DNA of 64,000 bases, taken from NCBI GenBank assembly GCA_964371615.1, contig CAYJMS010000002.1:620001-684000 (forward strand), read 5' to 3'. Under the pieces are notes generated by a model, which worked only from the letters and a program-made list of their open reading frames with translations, was not told the DNA's origin and did no database searches. The stretch comes from SpSt-333 sp964371615 (GTDB taxonomy: Bacteria > Bacteroidota > Ignavibacteria > UBA10030 > UBA8401). Positions 26,272 through 35,787 of this stretch are shown one piece after another (the first letter of the stretch is position 1; every line of letters starts with the position of its first letter). Made by a program: the position numbers and the translations under genes.

Positions 26272-27681
26272 TTAATATGCTCCCTTCCCCAACAATACAA
26301 CCGGGATCGTCTCAAACAAGATCTCCAAATCGAATAAGAGCGTATGGTTCTCAACATAATAGAGATCTAGCAAAATCATTTCACGGAATTTAATATTGCT
26401 TCTTCCAGAAACCTGCCATAAGCCTGTCATTCCCGGTTTCACAGAACTTCGTTCGTAAATCGCATCCCAAAATTCATTCGGTTCATTCGCATTTTCAAAA
26501 TCCGAGGGAGGAAGGGGACGGGGCCCGACAAGACTCATTTCGCCTTTAATAACATTAAATAGCTGAGGCAATTCATCAATGCTTAATTTTCGGATCAATC
26601 GTCCGACATTCGTAACGCGTGGATCATTTTTTATTTTAAATAATGCGCCGTCAGATTCATTTTTCCCCATCAATTCTGCTTTCATCTGTTCTGCATTGCT
26701 TACCATACTTCGGAATTTAATGAAATTGAATCCTTTAACATTTTTATGTGATGTTCTTCTTTGGAGAAAAAATATCGGGCTGCCCGATTCAAAATATATT
26801 GCCACTGCTGTAATGATAAATATTGGCGAGAGTATGAGTGTGATAAGAACTGCGCCGATCAAGTCAAAGGTTCTTTTCGATATCCTTTTAATGTACTTCG
26901 CCTTGTCGCTCGGCGGGTATATTAATGTTATTCCTGCAATATCGTAGATTCTCGCGATGTTCAGAACATTCTCCGTCTCCGACGAAATCATTTTTGTTTT
27001 GATGCCTTTTTCTTTAGAAATATTTTCAACTATTTTTAATTCATGGGACCGGAATAAATCGGACGTGATAAATATCCGGTCTATCTTGAATTGTTCCGTA
27101 ATCTCATAGAGTCTATCAAACGAATATTGAGGTATGTCGAGTATATGAAGAGATTCGCCTGTGCTTACAAGTCCCCGTATTTTATACCCTAATTCAGGAA
27201 AGATGGAAAACCGAGAAAAGAGTTTTTCAATTTCACCATCTTTGCCGATGATGAGCGTTTCGTGAATTCCATAGCCAAATTTTTGGGCATAGAGATTCAA
27301 TTGTTTTAAGATAAAACGGCTGAAAAAGAGCACCAGCGGGAGAAAAATAAAGAAAACCGCGATGGACATTCGGAAGTAAAATAATCCGGAAAATAAGATA
27401 ATAGAGTTTGCTATAAGTACTGATACGAGATACGATCTAAACATGATAAAATTCTGAAGCCGCAAACTCAAATGGAATGATCCACGGTAGAGTCCCAACA
27501 TAGACGCTACAGCAAGATACACAACGGTAAAGGTAAAAAGAGGAAAATAGAACCGCGGATCAGTAAATGAAGCGAATCCCACATATATGAAGTTGACAAT
27601 GATTTTTGTGAGGGCGATTGCCGCAACATCGAACAATTGCGAAAGAATGATAAATATTATTTTCCAGTATCGTTTTACCAC
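26272..27681 (-). CDS. Polyprenyl glycosylphosphotransferase (WbaP/WcaJ type)
   Basis: The 469-residue membrane enzyme should load the first sugar-1-phosphate onto undecaprenyl phosphate to start repeat-unit assembly. It has four N-terminal membrane helices (to about 115), a CoA-binding-like middle domain (130-255, ETLIIGKDGEIEKLF), another helix at 270-292, and the bacterial sugar-transferase domain with FIKFRSM, KLSIDELPQLFNVIKGEMSL, VGPRP and GMTGLWQVSGRS. The sugar cannot be told. Codon use looks more AT rich here than in the flanks. It sits downstream of a 366-base gap from the glycosyltransferase gene at 28048. Confidence 0.93.
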   Translation of the reverse strand: MVKRYWKIIFIILSQLFDVAAIALTKIIVNFIYVGFASFTDPRFYFPLFTFTVVYLAVASMLGLYRGSFHLSLRLQNFIMFRSYLVSVLIANSIILFSGLFYFRMSIAVFFIFLPLVLFFSRFILKQLNLYAQKFGYGIHETLIIGKDGEIEKLFSRFSIFPELGYKIRGLVSTGESLHILDIPQYSFDRLYEITEQFKIDRIFITSDLFRSHELKIVENISKEKGIKTKMISSETENVLNIARIYDIAGITLIYPPSDKAKYIKRISKRTFDLIGAVLITLILSPIFIITAVAIYFESGSPIFFLQRRTSHKNVKGFNFIKFRSMVSNAEQMKAELMGKNESDGALFKIKNDPRVTNVGRLIRKLSIDELPQLFNVIKGEMSLVGPRPLPPSDFENANEPNEFWDAIYERSSVKPGMTGLWQVSGRSNIKFREMILLDLYYVENHTLLFDLEILFETIPVVLLGKGAY

Positions 27682-28047
27682 AGTCGTTGATGAGACCTTT
27701 TTTTATTCCGGGAAATAGATTCTTTTATGCGCCATAACGTATGGACGCTTTTACTGCCACCGCTTCCCTTCCTCCCATGCGGACAATACCGTATTGCGTA
27801 TCGTATTAAGCAATCGGGTAAGCGTACAATCAGGCTTTGACAAGAAATATAGCAATGAATAGACGGACTAACAAGAAGATACTGCCAGCACAGCATTACC
27901 GGCGCTACTGAACGGGGCGCTACAGAATTTCTTCTTTCACACAGCTATGGATTGCGATTGTCAAGGCATCAATTGACATCGTTGTACCGATTTTATATGC
28001 CTATGTTTTTGAATCCCAATTGGTTGCAACGTTCGTACACCTTACGG
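27682..28047. other. Non-coding gap inside the polysaccharide locus
   Basis: No supported gene, repeat or strong hairpin is seen in these 366 bases; a short minus-strand frame at 27675-27896 has no protein-like features. As the space upstream of the sugar-transferase gene it could hold its own promoter, but no convincing element was identified. Confidence 0.4.
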
Positions 28048-29202
28048 CTATGACCGTGAAACCAATTCCTTATACAATGCATCGTGTTCTTCAATCATTT
28101 TTTCAAATCTAAAATTCGTTGTTGCAAACTGATGACCATTTTTCCCCATGATCCTCAGCTGATCCATATTCTCACAATGATAGTTTAGTATCTCAACTAT
28201 TCTGTCTATATCGGATAATGAAATCAAAATACCGTTATGACCGTTTTGTATTATTTCGGGAATACTTCCGACAATTGTGCCCAATACCGGTTTTGAGTGC
28301 ATCATTGCTTCCAATAGAACATATCCAAATGCTTCGTTTTGCGAAGGCAGCATAATGAGATCAGAAATCTCAATGTAGGAATTCAGATCTTCGGTAAATC
28401 CTATGAGTTCGATATTGTGCGAGAGATTATACTTTTCTATTTTTTGAATAATATCGTTCCGTAAAGGGCCATCACCCGCCAACAGGATAAGAATCTTTGC
28501 GTTTAATGAACTATTATTTTTCCCGATTGCCTCCAGGTACTCCAAATGTCCTTTTGATTCTAAAAAAAGTGCCGGGTGAAGGACGATGAATCTATCGTGA
28601 TAATGGGATCGGTTTGGGATTTCCGTCTTCGCGATACCCGATTCGCTGCGCTTGATCCCATGATAAATTAATCGGCATTTCTTTTCGTTAACGTGAAGCC
28701 TTCCGACAATATGACGATGAGAATCTTTCGACACACCGATATACATGTCGGTGAATCTTTTCATACACTTTTCGATAGCGAGATACACCATTCCAATGAA
28801 CGAATCGAACATGTGAAAAGAACCGCCATGCGGAGTATATATCACTTTCACGTTGTTGCGTAAAAATAGCGACGCAATTCTGCCTATAATCCCAGCCTTC
28901 GCCCCATGGACATGAATGATATCAGGCGCTATCTTCTTCACAATCGTATAGACCGAAAGCACTCCCTTCACGTCATCGATGACGTTCACATTCCGAACCA
29001 TTCTCACGGGGAATAACATCACTCCTTTGTCTTCGAGGGCTTTGATGTGAGACATAAATATCGCGTCTGCTCTCAAAGTCGAATAGATAAAAAACAATTG
29101 ATACTGCCGGGTATCCAGACTGTCCAGCAATTCAACAACATTCTTCCGAATACCGCCCAATGTTGCTTCGAGGATAAAAACGATTTTAATTTTGGATTCC
29201 AT
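28048..29202 (-). CDS. Glycosyltransferase, GT4 family
   Basis: The 384-residue GT-B enzyme has an N-domain with IVFILEATLGGIRKNVVELL and DIIHVHGAKAGIIGRI, and a C-domain with AGDGPLRNDI and the nucleotide-binding motif PSQNEAFGYVLLEAMMHSKPVLGT (EX7E-like). It should add a sugar from a nucleotide donor to the lipid-linked repeat unit on the cytoplasmic side. Neither donor nor linkage can be inferred. It follows the methyltransferase gene with a five-base gap, so the two are surely co-transcribed. Confidence 0.92.
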   Translation of the reverse strand: MESKIKIVFILEATLGGIRKNVVELLDSLDTRQYQLFFIYSTLRADAIFMSHIKALEDKGVMLFPVRMVRNVNVIDDVKGVLSVYTIVKKIAPDIIHVHGAKAGIIGRIASLFLRNNVKVIYTPHGGSFHMFDSFIGMVYLAIEKCMKRFTDMYIGVSKDSHRHIVGRLHVNEKKCRLIYHGIKRSESGIAKTEIPNRSHYHDRFIVLHPALFLESKGHLEYLEAIGKNNSSLNAKILILLAGDGPLRNDIIQKIEKYNLSHNIELIGFTEDLNSYIEISDLIMLPSQNEAFGYVLLEAMMHSKPVLGTIVGSIPEIIQNGHNGILISLSDIDRIVEILNYHCENMDQLRIMGKNGHQFATTNFRFEKMIEEHDALYKELVSRS

Positions 29203-29207
29203 AGGTA

Positions 29208-29888
29208 CTATTTCGAAAGCAGGAAGAGTTGACGATCGGTGTTGTCATTGCGTTGATTGAGAATGGTAAAACCGATCCGGATCAATTCATTCCTCACATC
29301 CGCAAGGTTTCTCCGGTATCGTCTCATTCCATACCGATAATTTCGCGGCAGAATCGGGTTAAAAATGGGCGGGATCCCGGATAGTAAGGAGGAAGCAAGA
29401 GTGTCCGGCCGGGTGTCGAAATGCAGTAATATTTTTGCCGCGGGCATTGCGACTCTATAGATTTCCGATATATAGGTTTTTATTATATCATAGTCGGGGA
29501 CATGCTGAAGAACGTGCCACGACAAAACGACAGAAACAGAATTGTCTTTCATAACAGGTAACATGCCGTTTCCTGGAACTTTAAGAAAAGAGATATTTTC
29601 GATCCCGCTGTGATATTCCTTTGCTCTTTCTATCATTGTATTTGATATGTCGACAGCAATAACCGACGTAAAGTACTTTTTTAAATGCACCGACATTCTC
29701 CCGAGACCGCAGCCGACCTCCAGAATGCTGTTGTTGTCAAACGATCCCAATTCACGGATGATACTGTCGACCTCCGGTGCTCCGGATTCAAAAAATTTTA
29801 TTTCATCGTCACTTTTATCGGTGGCCCAGATATAATATTTGGCATCTTTTTTTGCAAATCCTTCCCATATTTTCTCGCTTTTCAACAT
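29208..29888 (-). CDS. Class I SAM-dependent methyltransferase
   Basis: The 226-residue protein has the Rossmann methyltransferase order: motif I ILEVGCGLGRMS, acidic VIAVDIS, and motif post-I NSVSVVLSWHVLQHVPDY. It may methylate a sugar hydroxyl of the polysaccharide or act on the lipid-linked intermediate; the target is unknown. It is tightly packed between two glycosyltransferase genes (14- and 5-base gaps), which supports a role in the pathway. Confidence 0.88.
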   Translation of the reverse strand: MLKSEKIWEGFAKKDAKYYIWATDKSDDEIKFFESGAPEVDSIIRELGSFDNNSILEVGCGLGRMSVHLKKYFTSVIAVDISNTMIERAKEYHSGIENISFLKVPGNGMLPVMKDNSVSVVLSWHVLQHVPDYDIIKTYISEIYRVAMPAAKILLHFDTRPDTLASSLLSGIPPIFNPILPRNYRYGMRRYRRNLADVRNELIRIGFTILNQRNDNTDRQLFLLSK

Positions 29889-29902
29889 AATCAGTTATCC
29901 TG

Positions 29903-31111
29903 TTAATTTTTAAGGTGCAAAATAAATTTCTCGATTTCGCTTGATAGTATTTTCATGTCGAATTTTTCCAGTCCGACCTGAAATGCATTATGGGCAACCT
30001 TTTTGGCAAGATCCGGATTCCGAAGTGCATACATGCACGACGAAGCAAAGGACGATGCCGAATTATTTTCACTAATGAATGCCGACTCATTATCTTTAAA
30101 ATATAGAAGAATATCGCTGAAATTCGTCGCAACAAAGGGCCTGCGAGAAGAAATATACTCTGCGAGTTTCCCGGGGAAACCGGCCTGTGATATTACCGTA
30201 TTCGGGCGCGGCAGCAGCAGAAGTGTTTTTCCCATCAGGTACTGGACCACCTGGTCGTGCGGAATATTCGGCACCAGAGATATTGTGTCCTCCAATGCAT
30301 TCGCCTGTATTCTCTTCCGGATTTCCCGCTCGTACGAAGCATTATTCGCTCCCCCGGTAATATCGCAGTGTATGTTCGGGATTTCCTTCTTAATAATAGC
30401 AATCGCGTCAACCAAAATTTCTATTCCCTCGTCGGGAATTAGAGAGCCGAGATACGCCAATTGAAATACATTCGTGTCCTGTACTGCCGTAGCCGGTTGA
30501 TAATGAATATCGGCAATCAACGGCAGCATGATGACGGGCTGTCGGTCACTATATTTTTTAATCTTCTTTTGTAAATATGTCGATACGACAAAATATCCAT
30601 CAGCGAGTGGGAACAATATCGTGTCCGATATTTTTGCATTCACGATGTTGATATTCCTCATTAGACTCCGATCCCACCCGCGGGCATGAATATCAAAACG
30701 CTCATCACAGACATCATAGAGTACAACGACCTTCAACAATTTTGCCAGGAATATGACTAGACCGGTATCGAACAATGAATAGTTATAAATGACAATGCAA
30801 TCGGGTCTTTTTTCCATTGCAAGTTTCCAGAGCATCTTCAGATGGCCGACGATCTTGTCTATGACGATGTGACGCTCATGCTGCGGACGTTCGACCGAAT
30901 TATTGAGATATTCAAATTCGACACCGTTATACACGCCTTTAACGTCTGTATTTTGATTTTTTCCCACATAACCGGCCGCATGAGGAATCAAGACCCGAAC
31001 GACGTGCCCCCGGTTCACCATCCCCGCCGCTATATTCCGGATACGCGGCGTACCACCCCGGCCGTTGGGGAAATCGGCATTGGCAATGATCCATATGTTC
31101 ATCGGTCGCAT
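29903..31111 (-). CDS. Glycosyltransferase, GT4 family
   Basis: A 402-residue GT-B protein with N-domain MNIWIIANADFPNGRGGTPRI and C-domain YLGSLIPDEGIEILVDAI, DITGGANN and PRPNTVISQAGFPGKLAEY. The last replaces the usual E-x7-E by a weaker S-Q-A-G-F-P-G-K-L-A-E arrangement, as in some GT4 subgroups. The likely role is one sugar addition. An alternative start three codons downstream at 31102 exists; a GGAAAA site favours 31111. It is co-transcribed with the methyltransferase gene. Confidence 0.88.
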   Translation of the reverse strand: MRPMNIWIIANADFPNGRGGTPRIRNIAAGMVNRGHVVRVLIPHAAGYVGKNQNTDVKGVYNGVEFEYLNNSVERPQHERHIVIDKIVGHLKMLWKLAMEKRPDCIVIYNYSLFDTGLVIFLAKLLKVVVLYDVCDERFDIHARGWDRSLMRNINIVNAKISDTILFPLADGYFVVSTYLQKKIKKYSDRQPVIMLPLIADIHYQPATAVQDTNVFQLAYLGSLIPDEGIEILVDAIAIIKKEIPNIHCDITGGANNASYEREIRKRIQANALEDTISLVPNIPHDQVVQYLMGKTLLLLPRPNTVISQAGFPGKLAEYISSRRPFVATNFSDILLYFKDNESAFISENNSASSFASSCMYALRNPDLAKKVAHNAFQVGLEKFDMKILSSEIEKFILHLKN

Positions 31112-31144
31112 TCAGTTTTCCACATGAGGTGATTCCGCGGATCG

Positions 31145-32293
31145 TTATAAGTACGATTTATCCTGCCAGACGGTTCTGTTGACATAACTGACGTATGAAA
31201 TAATAATTCTGACAACTTTTTCGGATACATTGGGAGCCGTATAGTCACGGACTACGTGCATGACACGCGCTTTCCTGTTACGATTTTGCATGTGGATCAG
31301 TCCCTGCATTATTCGGTCCGAATTCAGCCCGACCATTATCACCGACGCTTCTTCCATTGCTTCCGGCCGCTCATGGGTTTGACGAATATTCAATGCGGGA
31401 AAATCCAAAATAGACGATTCCTCCGATATCGTACCGCTATCGGAAAGAACCGCTTTCGCATTGATCTGGAGAGCATTATAATCGGTAAAACTCAGCGGTG
31501 CCAGAAGTTGAACGTTCGAATGCATGACGATCTTCTTCTCGGATATCTGTTTTCGTGTGCGCGGATGCGTTGAAACGATCACCGGCAATTTAAAGTGACC
31601 GGCAATGGCATTGAGGCTCTCCATCAAACTTGTGAAATGGTCGTTATCATTGATATTTTCTTCACGGTGCGCCGAGACAAGGAAGTATTCGAACGGTCGG
31701 AGTTTCAGCGTTTTTACAATTTGTGATTTTTTAATTTTCTCCCGATAAAACTCCAGCACTTCAAACATGGGACTACCGGTGGTGATTATCCGGTCCGGTG
31801 AAAACCCCTCGCGCAGCAGATATTCACGGGCAATACCGGAATAGGTTAAATTGATATCGCTGATGTGATCGACGATTTTTCTGTTTGTTTCCTCCGGTAC
31901 ACGCTGATCGAAGCACCGGTTTCCCGCTTCCATGTGAAAAATTGGTATATGCCTCTTTTTCGCGGGAATGGCCGCCAAACAACTGTTCGTATCTCCCAGC
32001 AGCAGCACGGCGTCCGGATTGAGCTTTTCGAGTAGCGCATCGAAAGCAATAATGATATTCCCAATCGTAACGGCACCGTTGACTCCCGCAGCGTTGAGAA
32101 AATGGTCCGGTTTCCTGATACCCAGATCGTCGAAAAAGATTTGATTCAATTCGAAATCGTAGTTCTGTCCCGTGTGAACAAGGATATGTTCAATGGCCCC
32201 TGATTCATCCAACCGGGAAATAACCCGGGATAACCTGATAATTTCAGGACGCGTGCCGACAACGGTTACCACTCGCAACGTTTTATGTGTCAT
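31145..32293 (-). CDS. capG: UDP-N-acetylglucosamine 2-epimerase family, probable CapG/FnlC
   Basis: The 382-residue non-hydrolysing 2-epimerase starts VVTVVGTRPEIIRLSRVISR and keeps LVHTGQNYDFELNQIFF, GDTNSCL, MEAGNRCFDQRVPEETNR and STHPRTRKQI, the pattern of the CapG/FnlC/WbjD branch. In that pathway the enzyme makes UDP-L-FucNAc from the pneumosamine form delivered by CapF. A plain WecB-like UDP-ManNAc role is the alternative; the arrangement directly after CapE and CapF favours the fucosamine role. It starts 15 bases after the capF stop. Confidence 0.88.
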   Translation of the reverse strand: MTHKTLRVVTVVGTRPEIIRLSRVISRLDESGAIEHILVHTGQNYDFELNQIFFDDLGIRKPDHFLNAAGVNGAVTIGNIIIAFDALLEKLNPDAVLLLGDTNSCLAAIPAKKRHIPIFHMEAGNRCFDQRVPEETNRKIVDHISDINLTYSGIAREYLLREGFSPDRIITTGSPMFEVLEFYREKIKKSQIVKTLKLRPFEYFLVSAHREENINDNDHFTSLMESLNAIAGHFKLPVIVSTHPRTRKQISEKKIVMHSNVQLLAPLSFTDYNALQINAKAVLSDSGTISEESSILDFPALNIRQTHERPEAMEEASVIMVGLNSDRIMQGLIHMQNRNRKARVMHVVRDYTAPNVSEKVVRIIISYVSYVNRTVWQDKSYL

Positions 32294-32308
32294 AGACCTG
32301 CCGTATCG

Positions 32309-33433
32309 TTAAACATTTTCAAAATAAGTATCCGGATCGTCCGGATTAAAGAACTCGTTGATCCAGAATATTGTATAGAGATCGTCGGTGCCGACGTTGG
32401 TAATATTATGCGTGTACCATATCGGCATGTCCACATACGATGGACGTGAACCCGACAATGAAAATTCAAGAATATCGCCGGTGCCGATTTTCCGCATCCG
32501 TATCTTCGCCTCTCCCTTGATGACGGCGAATCGTTCGATTTTCCGGGTGTGGAAGTGATTGCCCCGCGTGACGCCGGGAACCGTTGTCGAAAACGACACC
32601 TGGCCGCCCGTCTCTTCGCGCATGATCTCCACAAAACTCCCCCGTGCATCGGTGTGCATGTCGTACACGGATGGAAAATGCCGTTGAAGATCGATGAAAC
32701 TTCTGAATGTGTTGAATAGATTGACGTCAAGCGAATTTTTCAGATCGGGTATTTTCCCTTTCAGAAGATAGTCCTCTTTGTAGGCGATCAATTTCTTCAG
32801 CACCGCCGATACTTTTATCTCTCCGGTATGCGGAACAACAACAGTATCCACGACGGCCGTGCTCTCCATATCGATGTGTGTGATCATTTCGTCAATCAAT
32901 TCGGACACGTAGATGAGTTTTAGTTCAGCGTCGACATCGATGACGGGAGTGTTATTGCGGACGAGTTGATGGCAAAACGTCGCAACCACGGAATTATAAA
33001 ACGGCCTTCCGAACGGTCCGAAAACATTGGGTATCAACAAACCGGAAAAGCCGTAATTGCATTTCTTCGCGGATTCAATGAATTTTTCCCGGCCGATTCT
33101 CTTTGATTTGCCGTATTCGTTATTCTTTTCCTCTTGGATCGATGAAGAAAATACGATCCGCCGGAGACCCCGATGCCGCTCCACCGATTGAATAAGTTTT
33201 TCGACAAGGAGGATATTGGTATTCACAAGCACGTCGGAATTTTCGTGCCGGTTTACCGCCGCAAGATGAACGATAACATCGCATTGTGATACAAAATTAT
33301 TTAACGCCGCCGTATCGTCGAAAAAATCGTCGGAAAATTCAATGAGGCGATACTTCTCTTTGTATAACGAGAGCGTATTGTATAAATGTGTACCGATAAA
33401 TCCGCTTTGGCCGGTGATGCCAATGTTTTTCAC
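32309..33433 (-). CDS. capF: UDP-2-acetamido-2,6-dideoxy-hexulose reductase CapF-type
   Basis: The 374-residue two-domain enzyme has an N-terminal NAD(P)-binding SDR domain (ITGQSGFIGTHLYNTL; VFSSSIQEEKNNEYGKSK with YxxxK) and a C-terminal cupin (about 245-365) with GGQVSFSTTVPGVTRGNHFH and the histidines of the zinc site. In CapF the cupin epimerises at C3 and the SDR domain reduces C4 of the 4-keto sugar supplied by CapE. The length and domain order match the family. It lies 18 bases after the capE gene and 15 before capG, so all three form one transcription unit. Confidence 0.94.
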   Translation of the reverse strand: MKNIGITGQSGFIGTHLYNTLSLYKEKYRLIEFSDDFFDDTAALNNFVSQCDVIVHLAAVNRHENSDVLVNTNILLVEKLIQSVERHRGLRRIVFSSSIQEEKNNEYGKSKRIGREKFIESAKKCNYGFSGLLIPNVFGPFGRPFYNSVVATFCHQLVRNNTPVIDVDAELKLIYVSELIDEMITHIDMESTAVVDTVVVPHTGEIKVSAVLKKLIAYKEDYLLKGKIPDLKNSLDVNLFNTFRSFIDLQRHFPSVYDMHTDARGSFVEIMREETGGQVSFSTTVPGVTRGNHFHTRKIERFAVIKGEAKIRMRKIGTGDILEFSLSGSRPSYVDMPIWYTHNITNVGTDDLYTIFWINEFFNPDDPDTYFENV

Positions 33434-33451
33434 TGTGTCCTCAAGAGCATA

Positions 33452-34495
33452 TTACGGTGAATAATACGGTTGTTCCGATTCCCCAAGCACGTCGCAACGG
33501 ATGGTGCTCAATTTCAATAATAAATCCTTTGTTTCCTTCAGATTCAGGCGGTACGTATTATGCGACGTGTATTCGTCCGTTTTGACCTGCGTCGATTCAC
33601 CCTGCGTGAAGAATTTATCGTAATTCAGATCGCGTGTATCGGCGGGAATCTTGTAATAGTCTTTCAGGTCCTCCGCTTTCACCATTTCTTCCCGGTTAAT
33701 CAACGTTTCATAAATTTTTTCTCCATGCCGGATACCGATGTATTTCACTTTGTTTTTAGCATTGTAGAGTTCCAGCAATGCCCGTGCAATAGTTTCGACG
33801 GTTGCAGCGGGAGATTTTTGAACAAAAATATCCCCCTGGCTTCCGTGGGTAAATGCGAAAAGGACCAGATCGACGGCATCTTCCAGCGTCATCATGAACC
33901 GGGTCATTTGCGGATCCGTGATAGTGATCGGTTGTCCCGAACGGATCTGTTCGACAAACAACGGAATGACAGATCCCCGTGACGCCATGACGTTTCCATA
34001 GCGTGTGCCGCACAACACCGTATGAAATTTCTTCCCGGTTAAATTCCTCGATTCGGCAATCATGATCTTCTCGGAAAGCGCCTTCGATAACCCCATGACA
34101 TTTATCGGATAGACAGCCTTATCCGTACTGAGCACGATCACTTTTTTTACATCGTTCCGAATGGCTGCACTAATCACGTTTTGACAGCCGATTGCATTCG
34201 TTTGAATTGCCTCCATCGGAAAGAATTCACAGGATGGAACCTGCTTCAGCGCAGCGGCATGGAAAACGTAATCGACATTCATCATCGCTTTCTCGACGGC
34301 ATGTTCATCCCTGACACTGCCAATATAGTATTTAATGACCGGATTTTTATAAAACTTCCGCATGTCATCCTGTTTTTTCTCGTCGCGGCTGAATATCCTG
34401 ATTTCTTTTAATCCCTCATCGGCAAACCGACGAAGCACTGCATTCCCGAATGATCCGGTACCTCCGGTGATCAATAGAATTTTATTCTTAAACAT
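33452..34495 (-). CDS. capE: UDP-N-acetylglucosamine 4,6-dehydratase CapE-type
   Basis: The 347-residue SDR enzyme should convert UDP-GlcNAc to the 4-keto-6-deoxy sugar with inversion at C5. It starts LLITGGTGSFGNAVLRRF and has FHAAALKQVPSCE and STDKAVYPINVMGLSK. At the usual catalytic tyrosine site stands Met134, with Lys138, the substitution reported for Staphylococcus aureus CapE; Asp126-Lys127 of the DK motif are present. That points to the CapE/FnlA branch rather than FlaA1/PseB. Neighbours capF and capG complete UDP-N-acetyl-L-fucosamine synthesis. Confidence 0.94.
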   Translation of the reverse strand: MFKNKILLITGGTGSFGNAVLRRFADEGLKEIRIFSRDEKKQDDMRKFYKNPVIKYYIGSVRDEHAVEKAMMNVDYVFHAAALKQVPSCEFFPMEAIQTNAIGCQNVISAAIRNDVKKVIVLSTDKAVYPINVMGLSKALSEKIMIAESRNLTGKKFHTVLCGTRYGNVMASRGSVIPLFVEQIRSGQPITITDPQMTRFMMTLEDAVDLVLFAFTHGSQGDIFVQKSPAATVETIARALLELYNAKNKVKYIGIRHGEKIYETLINREEMVKAEDLKDYYKIPADTRDLNYDKFFTQGESTQVKTDEYTSHNTYRLNLKETKDLLLKLSTIRCDVLGESEQPYYSP

Positions 34496-34578
34496 TTCGA
34501 CCGTCCGTTTATTATCCTATGATAGAGATTGCTGCATTGCAATTGCACTTTGTGATACCGACATACCGACAGATGCCG

Positions 34579-35787
34579 TTACATCCCATTCTTCTTCCGT
34601 TGACCGGTTTCAACAATGGACCGATAAATTGTCAATAGGCGGTCAACATATCGTTGTTCGCCAAATCTGAGACGGGCGCGATCCCGGCCGACACCGGCAT
34701 AGCGTTCCGCCCGTTCCGGATGTTCGATGTACGACCGCATTGCATCGGTCAACGCCCGAACGTTTCTCGACGGAATAACCGTGCCGGTTTCACCATGCTG
34801 TATCATAAATGGAATGCCCCCGACATCCGTACCGATGACCGGAACACCGGCCACCATTGCTTCGGCCACGCTGTTCGGACTCGTGTCATAATACGAAGGG
34901 AGCACCACCATGGCCGATTCGGAAAATAATTGTGCAATGACATCTGTAGAAACATGGCCATGCATCACGATGCGGTCTTTTCCCATCCCGTTTTTTATCA
35001 ACGGCATCAGGACCGATTGAGTATACGATTCAATGCCCGTGCCGACAAGATGGAGCTCAATATCGGCAAATTCGGACGCTAGAATTGTAAAGGAATGAAT
35101 CAATTCCTCTATGCCCTTTGTATTGATCAACGAACCGATGAACAATATCTTTCTGCGATGAACGCCGGGTTTTCTTTCGACCTGAAAGAACCGTTCGTGA
35201 ATGATATTTTCCAGCAGGTGTACAACGGCACCAGGATTTAATTCCTTAATAAAATGTTCCACAAACGGCGCTTTAATAATAAAATTCTTAGCCCTTTTTA
35301 CGGTGTACCGTTCGATATACTGCACGATGAGGTGTTCCAGCAATCTTCTGGAAAGACCCTTATGTTCTTTGATGAGTTTCGTCACGATCGCTTGCACCGA
35401 TACTATGTTCGGATACCCCGACGTGATCGCGACATACGAAAATAAATTTTCCGTCCCGTGTCCGTGCACGATATCCGGTTGAATGCCGGCAAGTTCCCTG
35501 TAGAAATTCCGGCAATCCAACTGATACAAGGCAAGCGGACGGGGTACCCGGGGAAAAGGAGTATGAAACAAATGGAAATGTATCCCCTGTTCAACAAATC
35601 GGTAATCTTTCGGGAATCTCTTATCGTGCATCAACAGATGCAGCTCAACGTCGCCGCTCTTGACCAATGCCTGAGCGCCGTTTTTGATCCATGTTGCGGG
35701 ATGAAACGACGTGTCGAACGTTGTATCGAACCGATGCTGTATACTGTTAATGTCGTAAGGACCCAGCCATGCTACCTTCATTTTCAC
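34579..35787 (-). CDS. Glycosyltransferase, GT4 family
   Basis: The 402-residue GT-B enzyme has N-domain DIVHGHGTENLFSYVAI, C-domain ILFIGSLINTKGIEELI and LHLVGTG, and the donor motif PSYYDTSPNSVAEAMVAGVPVIGTDVGG with the E-A-M-x-x-G-x-P core. It belongs to the polysaccharide locus and overlaps the polymerase gene by four bases (ATGA), showing translational coupling. The sugar added is unknown. Confidence 0.93.
   Translation of the reverse strand: MKMKVAWLGPYDINSIQHRFDTTFDTSFHPATWIKNGAQALVKSGDVELHLLMHDKRFPKDYRFVEQGIHFHLFHTPFPRVPRPLALYQLDCRNFYRELAGIQPDIVHGHGTENLFSYVAITSGYPNIVSVQAIVTKLIKEHKGLSRRLLEHLIVQYIERYTVKRAKNFIIKAPFVEHFIKELNPGAVVHLLENIIHERFFQVERKPGVHRRKILFIGSLINTKGIEELIHSFTILASEFADIELHLVGTGIESYTQSVLMPLIKNGMGKDRIVMHGHVSTDVIAQLFSESAMVVLPSYYDTSPNSVAEAMVAGVPVIGTDVGGIPFMIQHGETGTVIPSRNVRALTDAMRSYIEHPERAERYAGVGRDRARLRFGEQRYVDRLLTIYRSIVETGQRKKNGM

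Noticed and set aside
27675..27896. Minus-strand 73-codon frame between glycosyltransferase and sugar transferase genes
   Set aside because: No recognisable domain, overlaps the next start, and has no ribosome site.
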